DNA of 60,718 nucleotides, from positions 1-60,718 of the forward strand of contig QKDL01000009.1 of NCBI GenBank assembly GCA_003252105.1, read 5' to 3'. The notes under the pieces were generated by a model. It saw only the letters and a program-made list of their open reading frames with translations, was not told the origin of the DNA and did no database searches. Shown here one piece after another: positions 18,900 through 28,188 of the stretch (the stretch's first letter is position 1; every line of letters begins with the position of its first letter). The stretch is from Arcobacter sp. Its GTDB lineage: Bacteria > Campylobacterota > Campylobacteria > Campylobacterales > Arcobacteraceae. A program made the translations under genes and the position numbers.

Positions 18900-19822
18900 A
18901 TGCTAACAAATAAAATTAGAAATAAAGAAAATGGAATTGTATTATACGGAATTACACCACCAAAAATAAACCATACAGAAGAAGAGATAAAACAAATTGC
19001 ACAAAAACATATAAATAGAATATCTAAGCTTGATATTGATGGTTTAGTTTTATACGATATTCAAGATGAATCAGACAGAACTGATGAAAAAAGACCTTTT
19101 CCATTTATAAAAACTTTAGATCCATGTGAATATTCTCATAACTATCTACAGGATTTAAAAACTCCAAGGATAGTATATAGAGCTGTAGGAAACTATACTA
19201 CTGAAACTTTTACAAAATGGCTAGAATTTACAAAAGAAGGTGGGCAACAAGTTCATTCAGTATTTGTAGGAGCTGCCTCACACGAACAAAAAAATCCTCT
19301 AACACTAAAAGAAGCATATAAACTAAAAAGAGAAGTTAATAACAACTTATGTCTTGGTGGAATTGCAATACCAGAAAGACATACAAAAATGAACACCTAA
19401 GAGTATTTTCAAAAAAAGATGCCTCATGTGAATACTTCATCACTCAATGTGTATATGATGTAGAAGCAGCAAAAATTTTCTTAACAGATTATGCAAAATA
19501 CGCAAAAGAAAACAACTACGAAATGGTACCAATCATTTTCACACTAACACCTTGCGGAAGTAATAAAACCCTAGATTTTATGAAATGGCTTGGTATAAAT
19601 ATACCAAACTATTTAGAGGAAGATTTAAAACAATCAGGGGATATCTTACACGAATCGGTTAAATTATCAAAAGATATATTTGAAGAGTTATATACTTTTG
19701 GATTAAAAAGAGGGATTCCTGTTGGTTGCAATGTAGAGAGTGTTGCTATTAGGAAAGATGAGATAGAGGCTTCTGTGGAGCTTTTGGAGGAAGTAAAAGC
19801 TATTATTAAAAAGTATTCTTGA
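18900..19822 (+). pseudogene. MTHFR-family gene with a frameshift
   Basis: Two overlapping frames make one protein of about 307 residues: 18900-19400 gives the first half and the second half continues to 19822 in another frame. Adding one A to the five-A run at about 19386-19390 joins GGIAIPERHT directly to KNEHLRVFSKKD. The sequence (FITQCVYDVEAAKIF, PIIFTLTPCGSNKTLDFMKW, a C-terminal NVESVAIRK) resembles the methylenetetrahydrofolate reductase superfamily, which uses a flavin-bound TIM barrel. ATG at 18900 follows AAGG. Either a real recent inactivation, a programmed or slippage event at the A run, or a sequencing error in a homopolymer. The only gene in the window with such a break; an insertion-rich region follows. 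Confidence 0.75.
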
Positions 19823-19901
19823 GGAGTTTGATAAACTCAAATACTTTTAATGTAGTTTAAACTGTATGCAGTTGTCTTGTAGAGCAAGCTCTCCGCTTTC
19901 T

Positions 19902-20096
19902 CACTTTTTAGTTGTAAAAAGTAAGACAAAAAGCAACCAGACGGTTGTCGAAGCTAAAGTTCCCTACAGGTTCTTAATTATTTTCTGCCTTGCGAAACTC
20001 GTCGAAAAAGTGACATCTAGTCACTTTTCTCTCCTCAAACATTCTCAGGCTTTTCCGAAAATAATTAAAAACCTTCCGGCTTCAACAAAGTCTGGA
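19902..20096 (+). repeat. structured repeat, diverged copy D
   Basis: Shares architecture rather than sequence with copies A-C: basal stem ACTTTTTA/AAAAAGT, an AAAAAGCAAC segment, GGTTGTCGAAGC, long arms GGTTCTTAATTATTTTC (about 19973-19989) and GAAAATAATTAAAAACC (about 20056-20072) that pair in 16 of 17 positions, and an apical hairpin AAAAGTGAC/GTCACTTTT (20006-20028). It is in the opposite orientation to copy C, which adjoins it. With copy C it fills the 786-base gap 19823-20608, where no coding frame is credible. Confidence 0.65.
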
Positions 20097-20131
20097 CTAA
20101 AATACCCTAGCCACAAACTTATGAGATGCTT

Positions 20132-20393
20132 ATTGAGTATTACACTAATTCAAATAAAATGGTACTAAAAAATGCAAAGGTCATTATCCCCTATTCCCGC
20201 ATTTGAGAAGCCGAGTGTTTATTTATTGTTTCGAAAAAGTTTTGTAACTGTCTGAGCATAAGAAATGTGCTGGGAGCACATTTTTATGTGAGTTTTACAA
20301 AACAGAAATAATAAATAATAAGCGAGGGAACCTTCGGCTTCGAAACCTGTGGGATGATTTCTTTGCTACTTTCTTTTTCACAAAAGAAAGTTG
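20132..20393 (-). repeat. structured dispersed repeat, copy C (inverted)
   Basis: Reverse complement closely matches copies A and B. The apical hairpin is AAATGTGCT-loop-AGCACATTT (20263-20283), while A/B have AAATATGCT/AGCATATTT: an A-T to G-C replacement that keeps pairing. The basal hairpin CTTTC.../GAAAG differs from CTTTT.../AAAAG of copy B in the same compensated way. Its conserved tail stops at the TATTGAG sequence, where copies A/B continue into the cassette-end tag; here it abuts the tail of copy D. Confidence 0.72.
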
Positions 20394-20540
20394 AGAAAAC
20401 CAAGACGTACAGTAAAAGTTTATTTACACTCAAATATTTTGAAAATAGTTTTACCGTAACACTACATAATATATTTATCATTTTGTTAAACTTTCAAGAT
20501 TTTCATCCAATAGTCATACAAAACAATAGATATTAAATGT

Positions 20541-20592
20541 TTTTATATATTATTTATATATAATACATTACTAAATAAATAGTAAGATTAAA
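20541..20592 (+). promoter_or_regulatory. second copy of the integron cassette-promoter region
   Basis: This AT-rich stretch includes TATAAT at 20559-20564 and resembles the minus strand of 624-675 upstream of the Nudix cassette, including an 18-base identical core (ATTATTTATATATAAT plus flanks) and the trailing AAATAGT before the cassette. It would transcribe the gene at 20609. Composition bias makes chance similarity possible, but the identical placement argues against it. Confidence 0.5.
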
Positions 20593-20608
20593 AAAGGTAA
20601 AAGATAAT

Positions 20609-22081
20609 ATGTTTGATAAATTATTAATACAAAAAAAACTCCCTCTTTTATTGATCATTTTACTTATTTCTCTTTCTATGGCTCTATTCTTACCAGCAAT
20701 GATGACTTTTTATATTTTTTATCCTATATTAGTCATTTCTTATCTTATTTACTTAAAAACAAAACAAGTATCTTTGGGGAAAATATTGTTATATGGTTTC
20801 TTAATTGCTTTAGGAACAGTTTTTACACTTGGATTTCCATGGATTTGGTCTTTTATGTTATTTATAAAGATATTTCCTACATATATCGTTTTTTTAATTA
20901 CAATAATTATCATGACTTTACTTCCAATAAAAAAACTTTTGTTAGGAATAAAAATATTTATTTTTATCTTTTTATCACTAGTTATAGGTTTAAATACAAA
21001 CCTTTTTTTTGCAGCTAAAAACTTGATAGGTTATGATCGAGAGGTAAATGAGATATTTAATAAAACCTTAAAATTGAATGATAAAGAAATTATTGAAATA
21101 AAAAGTAATAATAAAAGCATTCCACTTAAATATAATAAATTTGATTTTTTATCTTTTGGTTCTAACGAAGGTTGTATGTGTGGATATTGGACGCATCCAT
21201 TGATTGAGAAGTACACAATAATTCCATATATTTTAGGTATCAAAGAAATACCATTTTCTCGTGTAGTCTCATCTGATAAAAAAATAATTATTGATTATAA
21301 AGAGATTCATGAAAAGTATAATTTAAATATTAAAATAATTGAGAAAAATGAATTATTGTCATCTTTATCAATAAAAGATTCCCTTCCATTTCAAGGAAAA
21401 ATAAATAATAATCAAGCTAAAAGTTTAAATAGTTTTGATTATCGATTGGAATATTTATTGCGTCATAATATATGGAATGCAATATTTTACTATTTGAGAG
21501 TAGGTAAAGTTGATAATAAAAAAATCATCTCAAATTTTATGAATAAAAATATAAATACAATAAAAAGAGAGAAAAGTTGGATTAAATCAAATACTGATTC
21601 TATATTAATCCAAAATAGTGATATGAGTGTATGCACAACAAAAGCAGATTATAATTATGAATATTATTCATTTAATACATGGGCTCAAAAAGATAAAGAT
21701 TATTCCATAAAATTAAGTCCAAAACCTGATAGATTTATATTCAATAATAATGATATTACTTACACAACTATATCTCAATCACAAGAATTCGTTTGGCATG
21801 ATAGAATATCAACATACAAAACTACTAAGTATTTTTTTATACTAAAAACATCTTTTAAGCCTCTTAGAGTAATTTTGTGGAAATTCAATCATCAAGGGGA
21901 TTTATTAAAAGAAATTCAAATAAAATTACCAAAAAATATAAAATTAGATGGTAGAAATTGGCATCCAATTTCCCATATTGAAGTAATCAACAATAAAATT
22001 AGTTTTAGAATAAACAATATTTATGAGCATAAAAATAAAAAGAATGAATGTAACTATAGTAAAGTTGAGATAGAAATCTAA
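20609..22081 (+). CDS. orphan membrane protein on an integron-type cassette
   Basis: 490 residues. The first 135 form about five transmembrane helices; the rest is a large soluble, beta-rich-looking region with many Asn and Lys. A short EGCMCGYWTHP segment (near residue 190) holds two close Cys. No enzyme motif or family is recognised. ATG at 20609 follows AAAAGG at a rather long distance. The TAA stop lies inside the ATCTAAC R'' box of an attC site, the classic cassette arrangement, and a promoter resembling that of the integron platform precedes it. More A/T-rich than neighbouring core genes. A single cassette stranded between core genes. Confidence 0.65.
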   Translation: MFDKLLIQKKLPLLLIILLISLSMALFLPAMMTFYIFYPILVISYLIYLKTKQVSLGKILLYGFLIALGTVFTLGFPWIWSFMLFIKIFPTYIVFLITIIIMTLLPIKKLLLGIKIFIFIFLSLVIGLNTNLFFAAKNLIGYDREVNEIFNKTLKLNDKEIIEIKSNNKSIPLKYNKFDFLSFGSNEGCMCGYWTHPLIEKYTIIPYILGIKEIPFSRVVSSDKKIIIDYKEIHEKYNLNIKIIEKNELLSSLSIKDSLPFQGKINNNQAKSLNSFDYRLEYLLRHNIWNAIFYYLRVGKVDNKKIISNFMNKNINTIKREKSWIKSNTDSILIQNSDMSVCTTKADYNYEYYSFNTWAQKDKDYSIKLSPKPDRFIFNNNDITYTTISQSQEFVWHDRISTYKTTKYFFILKTSFKPLRVILWKFNHQGDLLKEIQIKLPKNIKLDGRNWHPISHIEVINNKISFRINNIYEHKNKKNECNYSKVEIEI

Positions 22082-22143
22082 CAAATCAGATAAGCCAATA
22101 AATTAACCTATGGGTAATTTATTGGCTCATTTCAAACATTAAT
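22076..22143 (+). repeat. integron attC site behind the orphan cassette
   Basis: Consensus R'' box ATCTAAC (22076-22082, fits RYYYAAC) containing the stop codon, then a perfect 12-bp stem GCCAATAAATTA (22094-22105) / TAATTTATTGGC (22115-22126), then CTCATTTCAAAC. The expected R' box is ATTAATC instead of GTTAGAT, so the right core has decayed or was replaced at integration. The inner part is nearly identical to the attC at 109-177. The 68-bp size fits attC. Confidence 0.72.
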
Positions 22144-22148
22144 CCAAA

Positions 22149-23000
22149 CTACTTTACAGTAGCCAAAACCAACTCTCTAAGCGTTTTACATGCAACAGCT
22201 GTAGAAACCCCACTTGCATCATATCTAGGACTAAGCTCAACAACATCCATCCCAACTACATTTTCAAGTTTTGACATAATAGAGATTATCTCTAACATTT
22301 GATGGAAGTTTATTCCACCTGGCTCTGGTGTTCCTGTTCCTGGGAAAACTGATGGGTCTAGTACATCTAGGTCTATTGTTATATATACAGGTTTATCTTT
22401 TAATCTTCTTACACATGATTCTAAAGTGTTATAAGTGAACTTTTCCAGGTGTGAGTGTTTTTTTGCCCATTCAAACTCCTCTTTTAGACCTGAACGGATA
22501 CAGAATTGATTTATTTTTCCATCACCAACTTGGTCGTAGATTCTTCTTAAAACTGTTGCATGGCTAAGGGCTTCACCTAAGTAGTCTTCTCTTAAATCTG
22601 TATGTGCATCAAAATGGATGATATTTAAATCATCATATTTTTTACTTAAAGCTTTTACAGGAGCTAGTGAAACTAGATGCTCTCCACCAATCATAACAGG
22701 GATTTTTCCTGCATCGATAATCTTTTGTGTGAACTCTTGAATCATTCTAAGGGCATTTTTTTTATCACCAAATGGTAACTCTAAATTTCCATAATCAAAA
22801 AGTTTTAAATCCTCTAAATCTTTATCTTGGTATGGACTGTATGATTCAATAGCCCAAGAGTCTTCTCTCATGGCATTTGGTGCAAATCTTGCTCCTGGTT
22901 TAAAAGATGTTGTACCATCAAAAGGTACTCCAAAAAGCACTGCAACAGATTCTTCAAAATCATCTTCAAAACCTATAAAACTACTACCTTGTGCTTCCAC
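22149..23000 (-). CDS. speB: agmatinase/arginase-family ureohydrolase
   Basis: 283 residues with both manganese-binding motifs: GGEH and FDAHTDLRED, and ITIDLDVLDPS. Agmatinase makes putrescine plus urea from agmatine; the length and SFKPGARFAPNAMRE pattern favour agmatinase over arginase, but substrate choice is not proven. The start is GTG at 23000, placed by AAAGGAG eight bases upstream; it abuts the rodA stop (TAAGTG), so the two are translationally linked. The attC site ends a few bases beyond its 3' end. Confidence 0.88.
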   Translation of the reverse strand: MEAQGSSFIGFEDDFEESVAVLFGVPFDGTTSFKPGARFAPNAMREDSWAIESYSPYQDKDLEDLKLFDYGNLELPFGDKKNALRMIQEFTQKIIDAGKIPVMIGGEHLVSLAPVKALSKKYDDLNIIHFDAHTDLREDYLGEALSHATVLRRIYDQVGDGKINQFCIRSGLKEEFEWAKKHSHLEKFTYNTLESCVRRLKDKPVYITIDLDVLDPSVFPGTGTPEPGGINFHQMLEIISIMSKLENVVGMDVVELSPRYDASGVSTAVACKTLRELVLATVK

Positions 23001-24107
23001 TTATAATCTCCTTTCAAAACTATACATATGCATATATCTAAATGCCAAAAGATTCTCTAATATAGCAAATAGAACAATAAAATTAATAAAAGAACTACCA
23101 CCATACGAGAACATAGGCAGTGGCAATCCAACAACAGGGGCATACCCTATTACCATCAAGATATTTACACTCATATTAAAAAATATTAAAAGTCCCAATC
23201 CGGAGGCAAAAGTACGTATTACAAAATCATCATGAAAAAAGAAATTCATGCTTAGAAGATGGAATATTATCAAACCATATATAAATATTAGGCCTAGTGC
23301 ACCAATAAAACCGTGACGTTCTACAAAATATGCAAAAATAAAATCACTCGTTGCAATTGGTAAAAACTTCAATTGTGTCTGGGTGGCTTCCTCTACATCT
23401 TTTCCTACCAAACCACCGTTTCCTATAGCTATAATTGATTGTTGAACTTGATAACTAGGTTTTTCTGATAAAAAATCCTTTATCCTTTTCTTTTGATAAT
23501 CTTTTATCAAATTTGTATAAATAAGTGGAGAGGTTAAAGCTATTGTTATTAAAATAGTGGTCCAAATTCTCCAATTTACTCCAATTATAAATAAAACTCC
23601 ATATCCAACTAATAACAATACCAAAGCTGTACCCAAGTCTGGTTCTTTTGCTATTAGAACAAAAGGTAAAAGTATATAAAATGAAAAATATGCAAAATCT
23701 TTAAATTCATATCCAGTTTTTGGTGGTGGTCTATTTTGGATTAAGTATCCTAACATCAAAATAAATACAGGTTTAAAAAGCTCACTTGGTTGTATAGTTA
23801 AATCTACAAAAGGTAAACTAAGCCATCTTTTTGCCCCAAGTTTGGTAACTCCAATAAACTCTACTGCTAAAAGTAAGATTATACCAATCCAATACAATAC
23901 AGGAATAATTCTAATATTTCTTCTCAAAGGAAAAAGAAAAACAATGATAAAAGAAATAGCCGAAATCAAAAAATATAGCAATTGTTTATTGGCTAAAAGT
24001 TCGCTTGTTTCACTAATTAAATTATGTGATAATAAAATTAATGGTATTATAAATATAATAATCAAATAATCAAAATGAGATATAATTCTTTTGTCAAATA
24101 AATACAT
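23001..24107 (-). CDS. rodA: rod shape-determining peptidoglycan polymerase RodA
   Basis: A SEDS-family glycosyltransferase of about 368 residues from ATG at 24107 (MYLFDKRIISHFDYLI); the frame runs further upstream but is antisense to the neighbouring gene there. About ten transmembrane helices, and the conserved FKPVFILMLGYLIQNR, the loop PDLGTALVLLLVGYGVL with the catalytic Asp-type region, and GLPLPMFSYGGSSF. Polymerises lipid II for side-wall synthesis with a class B PBP, which is not encoded in the window. Divergent from the pseudouridine synthase with only 19 bases between starts, so the promoters must overlap coding sequence or be embedded. Confidence 0.93.
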   Translation of the reverse strand: MYLFDKRIISHFDYLIIIFIIPLILLSHNLISETSELLANKQLLYFLISAISFIIVFLFPLRRNIRIIPVLYWIGIILLLAVEFIGVTKLGAKRWLSLPFVDLTIQPSELFKPVFILMLGYLIQNRPPPKTGYEFKDFAYFSFYILLPFVLIAKEPDLGTALVLLLVGYGVLFIIGVNWRIWTTILITIALTSPLIYTNLIKDYQKKRIKDFLSEKPSYQVQQSIIAIGNGGLVGKDVEEATQTQLKFLPIATSDFIFAYFVERHGFIGALGLIFIYGLIIFHLLSMNFFFHDDFVIRTFASGLGLLIFFNMSVNILMVIGYAPVVGLPLPMFSYGGSSFINFIVLFAILENLLAFRYMHMYSFERRL

Positions 24108-24126
24108 AGTGAAAGAGTACCCAAAT

Positions 24127-25101
24127 ATGGATAAAAATTTTATTGTTTCTACAACTATGAGATTAGATAAATTTTTAGCAGAAAATTTAGATGAATCAAG
24201 AAACCAAATAGAACAACTTATAAAAAAAGGATTTGTAAAAGTTGATAACAAAATTTCTACTAAAACTGGTCTAAAACTAAAAGAGAATCAAAAAATAGAA
24301 GTAAATCTTCCAATTGTTCAACCAAAAGAGGTAAAAATTGAAAAAGATTTAGAAGATATAGATGTGGAAATAATCTACGAAGATGATGATATTCTTGTAA
24401 TAAATAAACCATATAACCTAACAGTTCACGATGCACCAAGTGTAAAAGATGCTACTTTAGTGGATTGGTTAAAACAAAAAAATATCTCACTCTCTACTAT
24501 TAGTGGTGAAGAGCGTCATGGTATTGTTCATAGATTAGATAAAGGAACAAGTGGAGTGATGGTTGTTGCAAAAACAAATGAAGCTCATGTTCACCTTGCA
24601 AAACAACTTGAAGAAAAATCTATGGGAAGATACTATTTGGCTATTATTGATTTGCCACTAAAAGATAATATAATAATTGAGAAACATATAGCAAGAAACC
24701 CCAATAATAGGTTAAAAATGGCTGTGGTTGAAAATGGTAGATTTGCCAAATCAGCATTTGCTAAAATAGCTCTAAGTAAAGATGAAAAATATGAATTAAT
24801 TTCTTGTAAACTCTTTACAGGACGAACTCATCAAATAAGAGTTCATCTAAGTTCGATAAATAGGCATATTTTAGGTGATAATTTATATGGTTTTAAGGGC
24901 GAATTAAATAAAATAAATCGATTTTATTTGCATGCATACATTCTATATTTAACCCATCCAAAAACAGAAAAACAGATGAGTTTTACTGCAAAACTCGCGC
25001 CAGATATGCATGACTTTTTATGTACAAATTTTGATGCGGAGATTTTAAATGACAAAATTGATAAAACCAATATCTTTAATTACTTTAGTTTTACTAATTA
25101 G
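24127..25101 (+). CDS. RluA-family 23S rRNA pseudouridine synthase
   Basis: About 324 residues. An N-terminal S4 RNA-binding domain (MRLDKFLAENLDESRNQIEQ) precedes the catalytic domain with GIVHRLDKGTSGVMVVAK, whose Asp attacks the uracil, and TGRTHQIRVHL. It converts specific uridines in rRNA; RluD-like or RluC-like cannot be decided. ATG at 24127 with AAAGAG upstream is preferred to a TTG at 24091. The 3' end overlaps the start of the lipoprotein gene by 53 bases. Confidence 0.92.
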   Translation: MDKNFIVSTTMRLDKFLAENLDESRNQIEQLIKKGFVKVDNKISTKTGLKLKENQKIEVNLPIVQPKEVKIEKDLEDIDVEIIYEDDDILVINKPYNLTVHDAPSVKDATLVDWLKQKNISLSTISGEERHGIVHRLDKGTSGVMVVAKTNEAHVHLAKQLEEKSMGRYYLAIIDLPLKDNIIIEKHIARNPNNRLKMAVVENGRFAKSAFAKIALSKDEKYELISCKLFTGRTHQIRVHLSSINRHILGDNLYGFKGELNKINRFYLHAYILYLTHPKTEKQMSFTAKLAPDMHDFLCTNFDAEILNDKIDKTNIFNYFSFTN

Positions 25102-26329
25102 TGGATGTAGTTACAAAAACAATTTAGTAAAAACAGAAAAACCTAAAATAGATGATACTTTAGAGGTTGTTGATTCTAGTTCTATTAGATCAATCTCAGA
25201 TGTTAATGCTATTGCATTTGAGTGGAGAAAAGTTGATGACCCTAGAGTTGTTGGATACCATTTTTATAGAGCAAATATGCAAAAAGATGGTGAAAAACTA
25301 AAACTAATCGATACAGTTGAAAATAGATACACTACTCACTATGTTGATAGAAACCTAAATCCTAATACAAGATATGTATACAAAATTTCATCTGCTACAA
25401 AAGGTGAAATGGAATCAAGAACTACACAAGACTATTCTGTAACAACTTTACCAAGAATAGAGGGTGTTAGTTTTATTCAGGCAATCTCAAACCTTCCAAG
25501 ACAAATCAAAATTGTGTGGAGACCTCATACAAATGAGAGAGTTGAATATTATAGAATAGAAAGAAGTTCTCTAAAAACTTCAAAATGGGAAGAGTTAGAT
25601 ACTGTTGAAGGTAGATTACAAGCTGAATATATAGATACTGATTTAAAAGACAATGTTGTATATAACTATAGAGTTACTGCTATAACATTTGATAATATGG
25701 AAACCCTACCAAGTGAAATTGTAAAAGCACAAACAAAACCTTTACCAGAGGCTATTTTAACTTTAAAAGCTTCTACAAATCTTCCAAGAAAAATCAATCT
25801 AAATTGGGAACCTTCTCAAACCAGTGATGTAACTAGATACAATGTTTATAAATCATCTTCTATGGATGGTTCATTTGATTTAATCAAAGCTTTTACTGCA
25901 AGTGTACTTGAATATTCTGATATAGTAAACGAAGATGGTAAAAGTTACTTTTATAAAGTAAGCTCTGTAGATAAAGATGGTTTAGAAAGTGATTTAAATA
26001 TCAATCCATCTATGGGAACTACTTTGCCAAAGTTAAGTAAACCAATAATTACATTAGCTCAAATACAAGGTGAAAGAGCAATTTTAAATTGGCAACCAGG
26101 AGATAGAAGAGCTGTTTCTTATGTAGTGCATAAAACAATAAAAGAGAACTTTTTTACAACTAAAAAGATTAGATTTGAAGGTATAAATGCTCTTAGATTT
26201 GAAGATAAAGATATTGTAAGAGGTGTATCTTATAGCTATGCTATTCAAGCAGTAGATGAAAATGGTATACTTTCTGAAATCACAAATAAAACAGAACTAA
26301 TCTTACCTAAAATGAAAGAGCAAAACTAA
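25049..26329 (+). CDS. lipoprotein with four fibronectin type III domains
   Basis: 426 residues. Residues 1-19 end in the lipobox LLISGC, so Cys is lipidated. The remainder is four FN3-like repeats (about 45-130, 135-225, 230-320, 325-420), each with a W-x-P/Y-x-Y pattern (for example NLNWEPSQTSDVTRYNVYKS). Presumably periplasmic or surface-facing, for protein or glycan contacts. GCGGAG at 25036-25041 sets the start. Four bases before trmB, so part of the division/tRNA operon. Function not established. Confidence 0.85.
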   Translation: MTKLIKPISLITLVLLISGCSYKNNLVKTEKPKIDDTLEVVDSSSIRSISDVNAIAFEWRKVDDPRVVGYHFYRANMQKDGEKLKLIDTVENRYTTHYVDRNLNPNTRYVYKISSATKGEMESRTTQDYSVTTLPRIEGVSFIQAISNLPRQIKIVWRPHTNERVEYYRIERSSLKTSKWEELDTVEGRLQAEYIDTDLKDNVVYNYRVTAITFDNMETLPSEIVKAQTKPLPEAILTLKASTNLPRKINLNWEPSQTSDVTRYNVYKSSSMDGSFDLIKAFTASVLEYSDIVNEDGKSYFYKVSSVDKDGLESDLNINPSMGTTLPKLSKPIITLAQIQGERAILNWQPGDRRAVSYVVHKTIKENFFTTKKIRFEGINALRFEDKDIVRGVSYSYAIQAVDENGILSEITNKTELILPKMKEQN

Positions 26330-26332
26330 TCA

Positions 26333-27529
26333 ATGCCACATATTACATTTAATAACCCTAAAAAAGAGTTACTTGTACCATCAGAACTTGATGGTACTAA
26401 ATTTAACTTTTTAGCTAAATCGTATAATTTTACACAAAAACCAAGAGTTCCAGAATATAAAATCTGTGTAGAAAGAGAAAACAAAGAGTTTTTACTTACT
26501 TTAAAAAATAAAGATGAAGATTTTATTTTAAAAGCCGATAAAGTTACTAGAGTTACTCCTGTACAACTTGTAAAAGATTCAATAAACTCTTATATCAATC
26601 TTGTTGATGCAAAGGTATTATTCTCTAATACTCAAAATTTTTCACAAAAATTAAAACCTACAAAAAGTTACTTAAAAGATATAAACTATTTTGTAAATGA
26701 GTTTAATACCAATAAAGAGATTCAAATTGAGATTGGATTTGGTAGTGGTAGACACCTGTTATACCAAGCAAAAAACAATCCTGATGTACAATTTATAGGA
26801 TTAGAGATACATACTCCCTCTATTGAACAACTTTTAAAACAATTAGAGATTCAAAATATAGAAAATGTTCTTGTAGTAAATTATGATGCTAGACTTTTTA
26901 TGGAGTTTATAAAATCAAATCAAGTGGGTAAAATCTTTGTTCATTTTCCCGTACCTTGGGATAAAAAACCCCATAGAAGAATATACTCAAATGCTTTTAT
27001 AAATGAAGCACTAAGAGTTTTAAAACTTGATGGTACTTTGGAACTTAGAACTGATAGTAGAAAATATTTTGACTATTGTGTTGGTCTTTTGACAAACCTT
27101 TCAAAAGGTAAAATTGTTATTGATATAAATAAAGATTTAGAAGTATCTAGTAAGTATGAAGATAGATGGAAAAGACAAGGTAAAAATATCTACGATGTTG
27201 TTTTGAGATGTAATCAACTTGATAAAGAGTTAAATCTAAATTATGATTTTTCATTTGATCAAACTATAGATTATGAACAAATTATAAAAACACTTAGTAC
27301 AAAAGCTGTAGTAAAAGATGACTTTTTTATACATATAGAAGATTTATTTACAATTGAAAATGAAGAAAACTCAGGACTTATCCAAGTTACTTTTGGAAGT
27401 TTTGACAGACCTTTAAGTAAATATGTTTTAATAAAAGATGGAAAAGCTTCTTATTTTCAAGACTTGCCATTGCCTACAAGTGCAAATATTAAAGCACATA
27501 ATCAACTAAAAGAGATGCTTAAAGTATGA
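26333..27529 (+). CDS. trmB: tRNA (guanine-N7-)-methyltransferase
   Basis: Methylates G46 of tRNAs using S-adenosylmethionine. 398 residues: an N-terminal extension of about 120 residues, then the Rossmann domain with EIGFGSGRHLLYQAK and the TrmB signature HFPVPWDKKPHRRI, then a C-terminal extension. Shorter TrmB of other bacteria has about 220-240 residues; the long form with added N- and C-domains is typical of Campylobacterota. Its stop overlaps the ftsE start (ATGA). Confidence 0.92.
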   Translation: MPHITFNNPKKELLVPSELDGTKFNFLAKSYNFTQKPRVPEYKICVERENKEFLLTLKNKDEDFILKADKVTRVTPVQLVKDSINSYINLVDAKVLFSNTQNFSQKLKPTKSYLKDINYFVNEFNTNKEIQIEIGFGSGRHLLYQAKNNPDVQFIGLEIHTPSIEQLLKQLEIQNIENVLVVNYDARLFMEFIKSNQVGKIFVHFPVPWDKKPHRRIYSNAFINEALRVLKLDGTLELRTDSRKYFDYCVGLLTNLSKGKIVIDINKDLEVSSKYEDRWKRQGKNIYDVVLRCNQLDKELNLNYDFSFDQTIDYEQIIKTLSTKAVVKDDFFIHIEDLFTIENEENSGLIQVTFGSFDRPLSKYVLIKDGKASYFQDLPLPTSANIKAHNQLKEMLKV

Positions 27530-28188
27530 TACAAGCTAAAAATATCTATCTTTCATATGATGAAAATAAGTATATTATAAAAAAAGGTAATTTTAGCATC
27601 AAAGAAAAAGAGTTTGTTTTTATAGGTGGGACAAGTGGTAGTGGAAAATCTACACTTTTAAAATCTTTTTATGGAGATATCCCCCTAAAACATGGTGACT
27701 TGATAATTGCAGGTCAAAATGTTATGGGTATCAAAGGTAAAGCACTAAGGCATTTAAGAAAAGATATAGGAATAATCTTCCAAGACTATAAACTAATCAA
27801 AGAGTGGACTATAGAAGAGAATATTATGATTCCACTTAAAATCAATGGTTATTCAAACGATATCTCAAGGGAACAAGCAAACAAACTATTAGCCCATGTA
27901 AAACTATCACACAGAGCTGGTTATTATCCAAATGAGCTAAGTGGTGGTGAGCAACAAAGAGTTGCAGTAGCAAGGGCACTTGCCCACAATCCAAAAATAA
28001 TAATAGCTGATGAACCAACAGGAAACCTAGATGATTATTCAGCAGAAGTAGTATGGAATCTTCTAAAAGGGGCAAATGAACAGCTTGGTATTACAGTTGT
28101 TGTTGTAACCCACAGAGTTCCTAAAAACTTTGGAATTAGATTTAGACAATTATCTATTGAAGATGGGATAATTTATGAAGTTTCTTAA
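27526..28188 (+). CDS. ftsE: cell-division ABC ATPase FtsE
   Basis: 220 residues with Walker A GGTSGSGKST, the Q-loop IIFQDYKLI, signature LSGGEQQRVAVARAL and Walker B IIIADEPTGNLDD. FtsE hydrolyses ATP with FtsX to switch on peptidoglycan hydrolases at the septum. It overlaps trmB by four bases and ftsX by 14, so the operon is tightly coupled. The neighbour ftsX and an EnvC-like gene confirm the assignment. Confidence 0.9.
   Translation: MIQAKNIYLSYDENKYIIKKGNFSIKEKEFVFIGGTSGSGKSTLLKSFYGDIPLKHGDLIIAGQNVMGIKGKALRHLRKDIGIIFQDYKLIKEWTIEENIMIPLKINGYSNDISREQANKLLAHVKLSHRAGYYPNELSGGEQQRVAVARALAHNPKIIIADEPTGNLDDYSAEVVWNLLKGANEQLGITVVVVTHRVPKNFGIRFRQLSIEDGIIYEVS

Noticed and set aside
19866..20536. 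Small open frames inside structured repeats C and D
   Set aside because: They follow repeat sequence in arbitrary frames, differ between copies, and have no ribosome binding sites.
24091..24126. TTG start for the pseudouridine synthase
   Set aside because: It would overlap the rodA start and lacks a ribosome binding site; ATG at 24127 has AAAGAG upstream and begins the protein just before the S4 domain.
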